Source: Parelaphostrongylus tenuis
Lineage: Eukaryota; Nematoda; Chromadorea; Rhabditida; Metastrongylidae
Length of the DNA: 64,000 bases
Direction: 5' to 3'
Assembly (NCBI GenBank): GCA_019055375.1
Contig: JAHQIW010003666.1
Span: 143,587-207,586, forward strand
The notes beneath the pieces are model-generated. The model searched no databases. It was not told the origin of the DNA and saw only the letters and a list, made by a program, of their open reading frames with translations. Positions 50,783 to 62,226 of this stretch are shown here, piece after piece. Numbering within the stretch: position 1 is the stretch's first letter; the number at the start of each line of letters is the position of its first letter. Position numbers and translations under genes: made by a program.

Positions 50783-51296
50783 TCTTTCATGAGAAAAGCA
50801 ACAATATAAAATTTGCTTCTGCACATTTGCTACCGTAGCACACCCATTCTTTTAAAAATTAATATGGGGATTTCGTTAAAGTTTTTTTCAGTGAATTTTT
50901 AGCCAAGTCAACGATTCAAAGGCATTTCGATTGTTCCTAGATTGTCGCGTTGTTCAATCATATGTTTTAGGTTAGAATTCATAATTATATTCTCAAAAAA
51001 CAAAGTCCTTGAAGGACATTTTTTCTTCGGTGAGTCTCCGAACATTATGATTAGTGAGTTAAATAGGAACGAAGTCGAGCTTCTTCGCGAGCTACTATTT
51101 CCATGGGACCTATAGCATAACATGTGACTAATGATGATTTACACCATTCACATCCACACCTCACGTTTTGAGCTTGTGCAGTATCATTTGTCATTGATTC
51201 TTCCATAAACTGTTCAAATAATTCGAAATTAAACTCGGTTTTTTCTTTCTCTAAATGCTTATTACACCAAAGTTTACGTGTGTTTTAGCGGCTACC

Positions 51297-51409
51297 ATGT
51301 TCGTAAGCCGACCAACAGCTCTCCTGGCTGCACTGACAGCATTTGTCGTTGCTCTTCCTCCAGGACAATTTGTTCACTATCCACTCCTCATGGATGAAAA
51401 CACATTTAG
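51297..51409 (+). CDS. Candidate first exon of an unknown secreted or membrane protein
   Basis: GTTTTAG ends at 51288, 8 bases before ATG 51297. The open frame starts MFVSRPTALLAALTAFVVAL, a plausible signal peptide or anchor, then PPGQFVHYPLLMDENTF, and reaches GTATAC at 51410 in phase 2. I do not recognise the protein. No phase-matched next exon could be assigned in the following 5 kb, so the gene is incomplete or the exon is fortuitous. Confidence 0.35.
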
Positions 51410-53689
51410 GTATACAACAATATCACAATACTAAAATTTAATGATCACCCCAGTTATACCACATGGTTACGAACTTTCGTATTCCGCTTAATTTAAGATA
51501 AAAACGGGCATCTGCGGACAATTCAGATGATCAATCAGCCTTTCAAAATTTATAATTTTGTGCTTTCGTTCAATTTTTCAACCCGTAACGAGTAACTTTT
51601 CGAAAAGAGAGGTCAAATTATGGATATTTGGCTTTACTTATTTTGGAGTCTCGCAACAAGAAGACATACTGTGTTGTGTTATGAGGTTGAGGAAAAAGTT
51701 CCATAACACTCGCGAAAAACCCGAATTCTATGTTTGTTTCGGACAGTTTCGGCTTTGTAGATTTATCGAAATATCTCAGGATTAATTCCACAGGAAACAC
51801 TCATGGTAACGCTAGAAACGAGCGCGAGACTGATTCGTCGAAAGTGTACGCCCTTTGAGCAAGACAATGCCTACCCCTAGCCACAGAGACTAAGGAAAAG
51901 TTTGATGAATTGGACGGGTGTTAAGGAACTTTCTCCTCAACCTCATACACTTGAAGTACATTCTTCATCCAATTAGAGATCGTGTAAAGTCACTTTTTGA
52001 GGATTTATTTTGAACTTGGAATTCGAATTTGAAAAAACAGAACTCGAACCCACATCTCACTCTATCCAGGAGCGTGTGCTCTAATCCGTTGCACTACTGA
52101 TTCCCGTTTTGCTCACCGATCATTCAAGGATTGGCTGACACACCTTTCATTTTTTTCTTTTCTTTGAGTTGATGTAACAGGTATCGTATGCAACTTTTAC
52201 GGTCGCCTATTAGTAAAAAAAAAAACGGAAATAACCGAAAATAAACACGAAAATGCGGTTTTGAGAAGCAGTCGTTTTCCACAGTCCAAAAGCACACTGG
52301 CCGGTTTGTTGACGGTTATCTCCCAATAATGAACGTAAGTATCACGAGTAGGAAGACTGTCTAATTCCTCAAAATCCTACACTGAAAATGAGCAGAGACA
52401 GTTCAAAAGTCCGACTTTTGTCTAACCTCGAGGTGAATGTTGAAAATTTTCATACTGAGCCATATCCAATTAAGAATTGATTTTTCCTATATTTAGTGGT
52501 ATCCGATAAACAGTTCAAATCAATTGTCCACCTATTACATGATATCCCCTATTCAGCAACTTATACAGGAAATGTCACCGATGTGTTGTTATACAGTTCG
52601 AAAATGAACCTTACACAGGCTGTAGAACCAATCATGTAACTAAGCAAAACACTGCTTTGCTTAATTGCTTTGGAAAAAAATGTGCACCTGAGTTCTTTCT
52701 CTCAAATGTTGAGTTAATCGCGATGGGTCTCAAAAAGCTTTTCATTCGTCGTCGTAGTATGCCATGCATTCTCGACATTTTCGCATCTCCTCGTTCCATG
52801 AACACCTAGAGCATATTTATCTTATAATGTATCACTTAAGGTCATTGTCAAGTACTTTAGTAGGCTTCCACTCAAACGTCTAACGTTCCGCGAAGCTTGT
52901 TTACTGGAAACGCTTAGGCTATTTTTATTCACCACATATTCGATGCACTTCTAATGCTGTGTAGTTTGCAGAATTCGCCATGAGCAGGTCATCTATCACG
53001 TCATCTTACCAACAGACATAGCATGCCGAATTGTGTGAAAATATTCATTTTTCAAGGTTGAATATTATAAGAAACGAAACTGTTCATCATGAACACTGCT
53101 TCCTCAAAGTGTAACTGGAGAATTAACTTTGGCGAGACAGTGTTTCTTGATTGTTTGTTGCCATTTATTCAAGTCGATGATCATGCTATAGTAACATAGA
53201 AAGCCAAAATGGTCATTTTCACTTTATAACTGGTTATATATGTTATCTCGAGCAGTTTTATCCCGTTACAATTCGTACCTCCGTGCAACATGTGCAAGTC
53301 ACATGGGTGCTCAATTTTCTGGAGGCCGATATCGGTGTCTGACAGACCGTCAACTATTCTATGGTGTCATAAATGTGATGATTGAGCAATAGAAAGCTTC
53401 TTTCCTTGGATAATTCAACATCTCGTTTTTTTGAACTCATGTCTTCTGTCCTTTCTCCGATGAGAGTTTAGAAAGGAGAATTTTGAGCATTCACGGAATA
53501 GTTGATCAATACTCTAAGGTCGTTATCTTTCGAATAGGTAATCATGTATACTAGTTTGATGTTGAAAAAGCATATGAACTAATTTTCGTCAAGGATAGTG
53601 GAGAACTACCTGATCAATTTTACTTGAACCACTTATCTCGTTTGTGTTCGATGAGTCGGTTAAAGCATCATTGTGATCGATGACGGAGT
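51410..53689. other. Gene-poor stretch
   Basis: Apart from the tRNA-like sequence at 52030, nothing firm. An exon-like piece near 52282-52335 ends in a perfect AAC/GTAAGT donor but is out of phase with the 51297 exon. Confidence 0.45.
52030..52110 (-). repeat. tRNA-like sequence (tRNA-derived), - strand
   Basis: The reverse strand has GGGAATCAGTAGTGCAACGG and ATGTGGGTTCGAGTTCTG, with recognisable A- and B-boxes. Stem pairing is imperfect. Confidence 0.45.
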
Positions 53690-54258
53690 ATCAGACGAAC
53701 ATATCTCGTAATTATTATTTGAGCCAACATGTCATGTGGTCCGTTATTTGGGCTGACTTATAGAGCCCGATACACGTGTTTCGACCATGATCGTCTCGTC
53801 AGTAGGGCAGTTACCCTTCGTCTTCAGCCAATCCTCTCGGGGCGCTCAGTCCCCTATACTAAGAGTAGGCGACGACGAACATTTTACACTGTATGTCAAG
53901 CGGAATTATCACTAACATACAGTGTTGCACACTCGATTGCTCTTGGCTGGTATCGTTAGTATATCATACCTTTCGTTCCAAGTGTTTCCTTAAGACCACG
54001 CTCAAATTTCAACATACCTCGTAATTATTATTTGAAGCCAACATCATAGTATAGGGGACTGAGCGCCCGAGAGGACTGACTATAGACGAACGGAACCTGC
54101 CCGACTGACGAAACCGTCAGGTCGATGCACGTGTATCGGGCTCTATAAGTCAGCACATTTTGGAAACCACATGACATGTTGGCTCAAATAATAATTAGGA
54201 GATATGTTGAAATCTGAGCGTGGTCTCAAGAAAACACTGGGAACGAAAGTTATAATAA
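53690..54258. mobile_element. Foldback element F3, rearranged copy
   Basis: Arms of about 170 bases, 53697-53868 and 54046-54222, are inverted copies (TTTGAGCCAACATGTCATGT versus ACATGACATGTTGGCTCAAA; CGCTCAGTCCCCTATACT versus AGTATAGGGGACTGAGCG). A second inverted pair, 53965-54045 and 54170-54256, carries the outer tips (TTAAGACCACGCTCAAATTT versus TGAGCGTGGTCTCAAGAAAA). This suggests a deletion derivative abutting a partial copy. Confidence 0.82.
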
Positions 54259-56789
54259 AAGAAGAACGTTTATCTTTGAATTTAGCTACAATGTCATTTC
54301 AGAGCAATTAATGCAGATAAGTTGCAGCACACCTATGATCGCTTGTATGCTTTCGATTGATGAACAGTTTTATCCCTCTGGTGTCGACAGCTTGTTATCA
54401 AATCTGCAGCGTGAACAAGGAACAGTAATTTTGAAGTCTACCATTATTACTACAAAGCCCTTTAGGGACCATGAGAGTCATTTCGATGCTCACCGCGCGA
54501 CGTCATATCTCACTCAGCTTTTGTAATGGCGGCGTCGCGTTTCATGGGAAAGCAGTTAAACAGTCCGGACATGCATGCACACATATGCAGAGCCGCTTGT
54601 AGGGCCGCCTTTCTAACTGGCGCGTGAGTGACGCCAACACGCCGCATCCCTATCAGCGCTTGTCCTTAAAGGAATAAATTGTATAATTCAAGGAGTTAGC
54701 GAATATTCTAGATGGCATAGACAATTTTCAGCTTTTTTGTAGACTGAATATTTGAAATATTCCACTGAACTCGTGTTAGATTTTCTTATAATTCGCGAAG
54801 ATGCGGAACCACTAAGTTGTTACACCTTGCCATTCTTCTTCATCATGAAGTTCATGGTGAAGAACAGCAAAGTTTAATATTTTCATAGTTCGTCAATACG
54901 GAATTTTGAAAAATTTTTTGCCTAAGCAGTTCTTTAAGAGTAGTGGTAACACGCTATTGTCGTCATTAGTAATTAAATTTACAACTGGACGTTACAGATA
55001 CAAACAAAGCTATGAAAAACAAAACGATACGAAAACGCTTTAGATCAAATTATCCTCCATTGACGATGACGCACAATTATATTAATCGAATTTGTTTCCC
55101 TCAGTGCTTTCAACAAACTGCATATCCATTTTGTTAATACAAGATTTATAGAATGAATCATATTTAGAAGAATTCGATGTCTAAGTGATTGAAAAGTTTT
55201 CAGAGTCCCATCAGAATACGCGAAACGACGACCAACAGCACTAAGAAACTGCTTCCTCTCGCCGGTACAGTGCTTATTACCTGTTGATGATCGCCGCTTC
55301 AGTAAATTTCACAAACGCTTTATCTATTCATTTTAATATGATGGAAAATATCAAATTCAAGTAACATAAAAGGAATATTTCAAATTCACCTCTGTAATTC
55401 TAGCTATTTATGATCGTCACATTATCCATTGTTCAGGAAATTTTTATGTTACGTACGTTTTCTTGATATAAATTACAGTTTACTTCTGTAATACACCTCG
55501 ACGATTAGCTAATGGGCATAGCATGAGGAAGTTAAGATTACCTACTATTGAAGGCTTGCTTCACAGATCTTCTATGGCTACGTATCTCTCAGAAATAAAG
55601 CTGAGTTGCTGATAATATTCAGCGCATGCAGACATTACCAAAGACATGTTGTGTTAGAAAGTGTATCCTAAAATAACGTCATTTTACACATCCAACGTCT
55701 TCACCTCACTGTGTGTACATCCAAGAATTGTAGAACAGCGATCCCCATTGTTAATAAACAACAAATACGTAAATAATATCTTCCAATCGACTATACTGGG
55801 AGTTTGCTTGAAAATTCCATGAAGTCTGATAAAATGTTTGAAGCCTTTCAGAGGTCGGGTACATGGCATCTTTAATAATAGACGTATGCTTCGGCGTTCT
55901 TGTGCACCCTAACAGTACCACATGCCTTTCGGTTCACCTTTACACTAATGATAACGGAGCCAAAGATGTATCATTCTACGTCAAGTAAAAAAGCGATCAA
56001 ACATTCATCTGCCACCAGAGATACTTAGATAATATTACTGTTCTGCTGTAAAAATGCCTCTGACTATTTTGATAGATACAGGACTTTTCAATGTAATCTT
56101 AACGAGGAGTAGTGGTTATACCCTATGTACTTTTATACATTACCTCCTCTGTGCTCAGGGCAGACGAATGCAGGTCACGTCTGCGGCCTGGGTAAGCTCT
56201 TAAGGGCTTTATACTCCACCGTATCATATAGTGTTCGAAATGAACTGTGTAAAGTATAAGTTTGAGATTATGCGAACGGAACGCACTGTATCCAGGTCAT
56301 TTATTTTTGAATGGACCATTTTTATGCACAGATCTTTTGTTACAGTTTTGTATTCGTTGTCCAACATGCCAAACACTCCGCTGTGTGAAGCTCGAACTAT
56401 GGAAAGTTGTTTTTCGTATCTAATAATTTATGGGATGCCTTCTCTAGGCGAGTTCACTTCACTGTGGTTACAGTTGCTAATGACGTTAACACGCAGTAAG
56501 GAGACCAGTGCCACTGAAAACGATACAAAAACCTCACCCTACAATTGAACACCAAATTTTGGCAGACACAGACACCTCTTTGGTAGAACAAGTGGTGAAT
56601 CACTGAGGATATTTTCTAAGAGCAAGGCAGTACTTACGAATGCTGATAATCATTGTGTTTAATCTCTGATTATCAAACAAGTTTGAAAACAGGTTAGATG
56701 CTGAATGGGTTGGAATAGTTCAGTTTCCGACTTAACTTACTTGAACAGCTATTTTAAAGTTATTTTGCATTGTTATACTTTTATGCCAC
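54259..56789. other. Gene-poor stretch upstream of the RTE element
   Basis: No domain, splice-supported exon or known repeat was recognised. A G/C-richer patch lies at 54520-54660. The 105-codon open frame at 56231 has no support. Confidence 0.45.
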
Positions 56790-59530
56790 GGACCTCCCTC
56801 TTTGAGGGATCCCGCACGGTTAATCGCGAGGGCACGTGGCGCGTCCCCAGGTGGTGGATAGGGGAATAAAACGCGAACCAAAAGCGACCGTGTGCTTCCC
56901 AGAGACGCAGGTGGATTCAGGGGACGAGCTCCTTGCTTCTGCCGTGCCGACTTGGCAAAACTTATTTCTACGAGTCAAGTCGGCCAAAAGCCTGCAATCA
57001 AGCGGCTGGGAAGTACATGGGAGGCGGTTAGGAGTCGCCTCCAACAAATAAGCTCCTCCCGCTTCTCCGAGAGAGACTGGCAAGCTACTCGTGAGTACCC
57101 AGCCCCCACGGTTAGAGCCTGGCAAGCTACACGTTGGGTATCAAAAATGCCAAAAACAGTAACAAATATGGGCCTCATTCCCCTGACCCCGAAAGAGCCC
57201 CTGGTACGGCAGCGCCAGGTAGGACGAGTACGGAGAGGCTGCTAAAATCTCAGGGCCGAACTAGGCTGCCAAGATCGAAACGGACTAAAATGACAATCTG
57301 TACATACAATGCAAGAACCCTTGCTCAACAGTCCGCTGTAGAAGATCTGTTGATTCAAGCAAGAAGAATAAGGTAAGACGTCATTGGCCTGGCTGAGACG
57401 AGAAGGCGCCATCCTTTTCACGCTGTCTATGACACCGGAGAAGAACTGTTCCTTGGAACATACGATCGCAGAGGTGTCGGTGGCGTTGGCGTCCTCGTCA
57501 AATCGAATTTGACCGTGAACATTGATTCGTTCGAACAACTAACATCCCGCATAGGACGATTACGGTTGAAACGATGTGGTTCTATGCCGGCTTTGACCAT
57601 CTTCGTTGCTTACGCACCAACATCAAGCTATGACGAAGACGAAGTCGAAGCGTTCTATATGGACCTCGAAAAATTCTTCAGAGAAGATCATACATTCTTC
57701 AAGGTCATTGTCGGAGATTTTAACGCAAAAATTGGACCTAGAAGAACGTCTGAAGAACGTCACATAGGGACCCACGGACTAGAATGGAATGAACAGGGTG
57801 AGAGGCTATCCGAGTTTATCATGACGACCCAAACCATCCATGGTAACTCGCAATTCCAAAAGCCTCTCTCTCAGCGATGGACGTGGGAGTCTCCCAATGG
57901 AGAGTACCATAACGAAATAGATCACATCATAGTAAATCGAAGGTTTTGCCTGACCGACGTCGCTGTTGTTCCCAAGTTCTACACGGGATCAGACCATCGC
58001 CTCCTTCGCGCAACGTTCCGATTTTCGAGGAGAGGAGAGAAAGCCGCTAAATTCAAACAACGAAGTCTCAGAACTACCATAAACTGGGATGTATTCAAAT
58101 CATTAGTCGGCTCTTGGGAAGATACCGTTGTCGACAACATCGACGAAGAATACGATCGACTCGTTGAATATCTTCACGTTGGCGCTAAAAAAGCCGAAAG
58201 TCCTAAGGTCACGAAGAGACGCTTGTCTCCGCAGAACACTCGAGCTGATACGTCAACGTGGAATCGCACGAGCCGCAGGCACCGAAACCTTACGTCCGAA
58301 CTTGCGAAACGATGCAGAGAAGCGATAAAAGAAGACCTTAAAGAGAGAAGAGCAGCAGTTATGGCAGAAGCTGCAGAAGCTGGGAAGAGCATTCGCAAAG
58401 CCCAGCGAGGCTTCGCCAACTATAAGACCAAGATGATTGCACTCCGATACCCTGACGGGACACTTACAGCTTCCAGAAGGGCTATGGAGAAAATCATCCA
58501 CCAGTACTACTCGGATCTCTTTGCTAGCCATGTTCTCTTACCGTCATATAAATTGAAAGAGGACGAATATGTCGTTCCACCGGTCCTTCCTTCCGAAATC
58601 CGACATGCTATATCGTCGGTGAAAAACAGAACAACACCCGGTCCAGACAGGATTAGACCAGAACACCTGAAGAACCTGCCGCCAGTTCTCATCAACACCC
58701 TGGCTCGGCTCTTCACTCGCTACCTGTCAGAATGCAAGGTCCCTATTCAGTGGAAAACCAGCAAGACCGTATTGTTGTTCAAAAAGGGAGACCTTCACGA
58801 CATAGGCAATTATCGCCCAATCTGCTTGCTGTCCGTTGTCTATAAACTCTTTACTCGAGTCATCCTGAACAGGATTGACAGAACACTGGACGAAGGACAG
58901 CCATGCGAACAAGCAGGGTTCAGAAAAGGATTTAGTACCATGGACCACATCCACACGATCACAAGACTCATTGAAGTTTCGCGAGAGTACAAACAACCAC
59001 TCTGTCTCACTTTTATCGATCTGAAAAAAGCCTTTGATTCAGTGGAAACAGAAGCGGTTATAGAGGCTCTGGACAACCAGGGCGTCCCTACTCGGTACAT
59101 AATGATCCTTCGTGAGCTTTATAAAGATTTCACGACCAGAATATCTCCATTCTACAACAATATCACCATTGACGTAAGAAGAGGGGTTCGACAAGGCGAT
59201 ACAATATCGCCAAAACTATTCACTGCCACCCTACAAAACGTCATGCGAACATTAGAATGGGACGAAATGGGAGTGAAAATTGACGGTCGACAATTAAACC
59301 TTCTTCGCTTTGCTGACGATATCGTTCTCATAACACCAAACATCAGCCAAGCGGAACGAATGTTGACTGATTTCGATAACGCCTGTGGAAAGATCGGTCT
59401 TCAACTGAATCTAACGAAAACAATGTTCATGAGGAACGGATGGGTTTCTAAAGCCCCATTCACGCTCAACGGAACGACAATTTCCGAATGCTCCAGTTAC
59501 ATCTATCTAGGTCGTGAAATCAACATGGAT
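56790..59530 (+). mobile_element. RTE-type non-LTR retrotransposon, nearly complete but 3'-truncated
   Basis: A G/C-rich leader (56790-57289) precedes one long frame starting at ATG 57290 (or 57134). An apurinic-type endonuclease is recognisable by TYNART, GLAETRR, VGDFNA, NEIDHI and GSDHR. Reverse transcriptase follows with TPGPDRIRPEHL, NYRPICLLSVVYK, IDLKKAFDSV, RRGVRQGDTISP and FADD at 59308-59319. A single TAA at 57374-57376 interrupts the frame between the N-terminal motif and GLAETRR. After the YLGREINM motif (about 59500-59530) the sequence departs from the other copies, so the C-terminal part and tail are missing. The low number of lesions suggests recent activity of the family. Confidence 0.9.
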
Positions 59531-59689
59531 CGTGTAGACATCCTTCAAATTGAAAATTTTTCAATCTCCCTATTAACATTCAATATAGTCTATGAAAGGT
59601 TAAGAGGCTTAGAGGTTGGGTACGTCAATGATAACTTCTCCTCATCCTTTGCTATAAGGCACTGCTCACTGTGGGGCTTAAGGCACTAA
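57509..59689 (+). pseudogene. RTE endonuclease/reverse transcriptase, long open part
   Basis: This is the uninterrupted 726-codon stretch of the RTE frame, from just after the internal stop region to TAA. About the first 160 residues belong to the endonuclease, and residues 380-670 to the reverse transcriptase, with FADD near residue 601. The last 50 residues come from unrelated sequence beyond the breakpoint near 59530. The missing C-terminal domain (present in the copies at 18.3 and 61.0 kb) and the upstream stop mean it is not a working protein as it stands. Confidence 0.88.
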
Positions 59690-59939
59690 TGAAGTGCTGC
59701 CCATACGTATGCGTGCCACTGAAGCACCAACTTCCAAATCGCTCCGAACACTCCCACAAATTATGCAAATTGGGACGTTTATATACAGACAATTGGAAAA
59801 TGCCTTTTATAAGCGTGTTACTTGGTTGCGAAGAAAATTCCCATCGTTTGAATTGTAATGTCGTTTATTCAAATGAATCGTGTGTGATTTTCATATCATT
59901 CAAAAGGTCTACTTCTTGCGCATCTATTGGTATATAATT
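59530..59939. other. Unassigned sequence between the two RTE copies
   Basis: About 410 bases match neither RTE copy. I recognise no gene or repeat here; it may be the host DNA into which the second copy inserted or a remnant of another element. Confidence 0.5.
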
Positions 59940-61505
59940 TGTCATCGGTCGTCCCTTCCGAAATCCAACATGCTATATCGTCGGTGAAGAACAGAACAAC
60001 ACCCGGTCCAGACAGAATTAGACTGGAATTGAAAAACCTGTACCTGCCGCCAGTTCTTATCAACACCCTGGCTCGGCTCTTCACTCGCTACATGTCAGAA
60101 TGCAAGGTCGCCATTCAATGGAAAACCAGTAGGACCGTATTTTGTTCAAAAAGGGAGACCTTCATAACACAAGAAACTATCGCCCAATTTGCTTGCTATC
60201 CGTTATCAATGAACTCTTTACTCGAGTCATCCTCAACAGGATTGACAGAACACTGGACGAAGAACAGCCATGTGAATATGCAGGGTTCCGAAAAGGATTT
60301 AGCACCATAGACCACATCCACACGATCACAAGACTCATTGAAGCTTCACGAGAGTACAAACAACTACTTTGTCTCACTTCCATCGACCTGATTATCGATT
60401 TTGATTGAGTGAAAACAAAAGCGGTTACAGAGGCTCTCGATAACCATTGCGTCCCTACTCGGCACATAGTGATCCTTCATGAGCTTTATAAATATTTCAC
60501 GGCCAAAATATCTCCATTCTTCAACAGTATCATTATTGACGTAAGAATGGGGTCTGACAAGGCGATACAGTTTCGCCAAAACCAATCACTGCCACCCTCC
60601 AAAGCGTCATGTCAACATTAGAATTGGACGATATGGGAGTGAAAATTGACGGTCGACAATTAAACCATCTTCGCTTTGCTGAAGATATCGCCTTCATAAC
60701 ACCAAACGTCAGCCAAGCGGAACGAATGTTCACCGAATTTGATAATGCCTGTGGAAAGATTGATCTTCAACTAATTCTAACGAAAACGACGTTCATGAGG
60801 AACGGATGGGTTTTGAATGCCCCATCCACGCTCAACGGAACGACAATCTCCGAATGCTCCATTTACGTCTAACTAGGTCGTCATATCAACATGATGAGCG
60901 ACCTAGCTCCAAAGTTGAGCAGGACGAAACGAGCGGTTTGGAGAATGTTTATGCGCATCGAAGATGTAATGAAGAGGACAGAGAACATCCGACTCAGTGC
61001 CCACCTTTTCGACTCGACGATTATCCCTGCCCTAACGTATGCACCAGAAACCTGGTTGCTACGTAAGCAGGATGAAGGATCACTTGGCGTTATCGAACGG
61101 GCAATCGAAAGGTCAATGCTAGGAGTACCCGTATCTCGCAAATGAGAGAAAGGATGAGAAGTTCCGACCTAAGTCAGCGATCGAAAGCCAATGACGCCGA
61201 CCCACACACCAAGATATCGAAAATAAGGTGAGCCGGACACGTAATGCGCTTCAACGACAACCGATGGGCAAGAGCCGTTACCGGCTATATTCCTCGGGAC
61301 GTCAAGCGCTCTACAGGGGGACCACTGACCCGTAGGTTCGATTTTTTCACGAAAACTGTAGAAGAAAGATATGATGCTCAGCGAATCTCTAGAGCGAGGA
61401 GGACCCACTGGGCTACTCTTGTACGCGATATGGTAAAATGGAAATGTTGCTGGTACCCAATCGAGTCACTCGACGGTCAACGGGACGACAGGTGGTATAG
61501 GTCAC
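59940..61505 (+). mobile_element. Second RTE copy, 5'-truncated and decayed, with 3' end
   Basis: It starts abruptly within the reverse transcriptase (SEIQHAISSVKNRTTPGPDR) and covers RT, the C-terminal region ([31 protein letters not shown]) and the terminal SLDGQRDDR, followed by a TA-rich tail. Frame changes occur near 60140, 60400, 60550 and 60870, and TGA/TAG stops break the rest. It retains the 3' end that the first copy lacks. 5' truncation is usual for LINE insertions. Confidence 0.88.
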
Positions 61506-61783
61506 ACATATGTATATTGTATTTGTATATTTTGCGTTAAACGCAGCAGACGAGCAGAACAAGGGATCCGCATCCTAATGCGCTGCAGTGACACCCAGTA
61601 TGCTTCAATGAAGGTCCTTTGTTCTGTTCGCTTGCTGCGCTTAGCGAAATCTCATTGTTGCTACAGAGTTCTTTGCCTTGCCGTGTCTCCCCAAAGTTGC
61701 TATTCAAGATTCTGCATATACTTGTGGAAATACAGATCTATATTCCTCCTCAAAACCAAGTTAACAAAAGCTTCTCTTTTCAG

Positions 61784-62226
61784 TACGACGTAGTAGAAGG
61801 TGCCTTAGCGGTTCCCGACACGCCTCGAGCAGACGGCGGTCACGAAGCAGATATGAATGCAGGAGCTCAAGATATTTAAAAAGAACTCGATCGCACGGCA
61901 GCCGTAGAGTAGGCCGCAGGTGCGTGTTAGAATCTGCATCTATCCTTGCAAAGCGCCATATGGATGCTTTGGTAGAATCTTAGAATGCAATGTCCCTTCA
62001 CTAAGTAGCTCTCTGCAATCCTCCGTTTATTCAAGAAACTACAGAGCGCTTGAGCTTTCTTGCCGTTGTTTGTTGGTCAATTACGAACGTTTTCAGTTTC
62101 AGAGTGGACCGCAGAAGTAGCAGGAGACGTACGCTTCCACGTCGCCCTCGCAATTCCCTAGGCCACTTTATAAAAGCTTGGCATTGGGGACCACCGTACG
62201 TAAGCTTAACTGTACTAATTCCATGA
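61784..62226 (+). CDS. Two phase-matched exons encoding an Arg/Ser-rich segment
   Basis: Exon A (61784-61919) follows CTCTTTTCAG and in frame 3 reads RRSRRCLSGSRHASSRRRSR then SRYECRSSRYLKRTRSHGSR; it ends at GTGCGT in phase 2. Exon B (62103-62226, or from 62097) follows TTTCAG, starts in the matching phase with RVDRRSSRRRTLPRRPR, and runs to TGA at 62224, unless GTAAGC at 62210 is used. The composition resembles an RS domain of splicing factors or another basic tail. Upstream exons were not found; the RTE elements lie directly upstream. Low complexity makes chance open frames possible. Confidence 0.4.

Noticed and set aside
52282..52335. Exon-like piece with a perfect GTAAGT donor
   Set aside because: Its phase does not follow from the 51297 exon, it is short and no homology is recognised.
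56231..56548. 105-codon open frame upstream of the RTE element
   Set aside because: No domain, splice-site or conservation support; average composition and position suggest chance.
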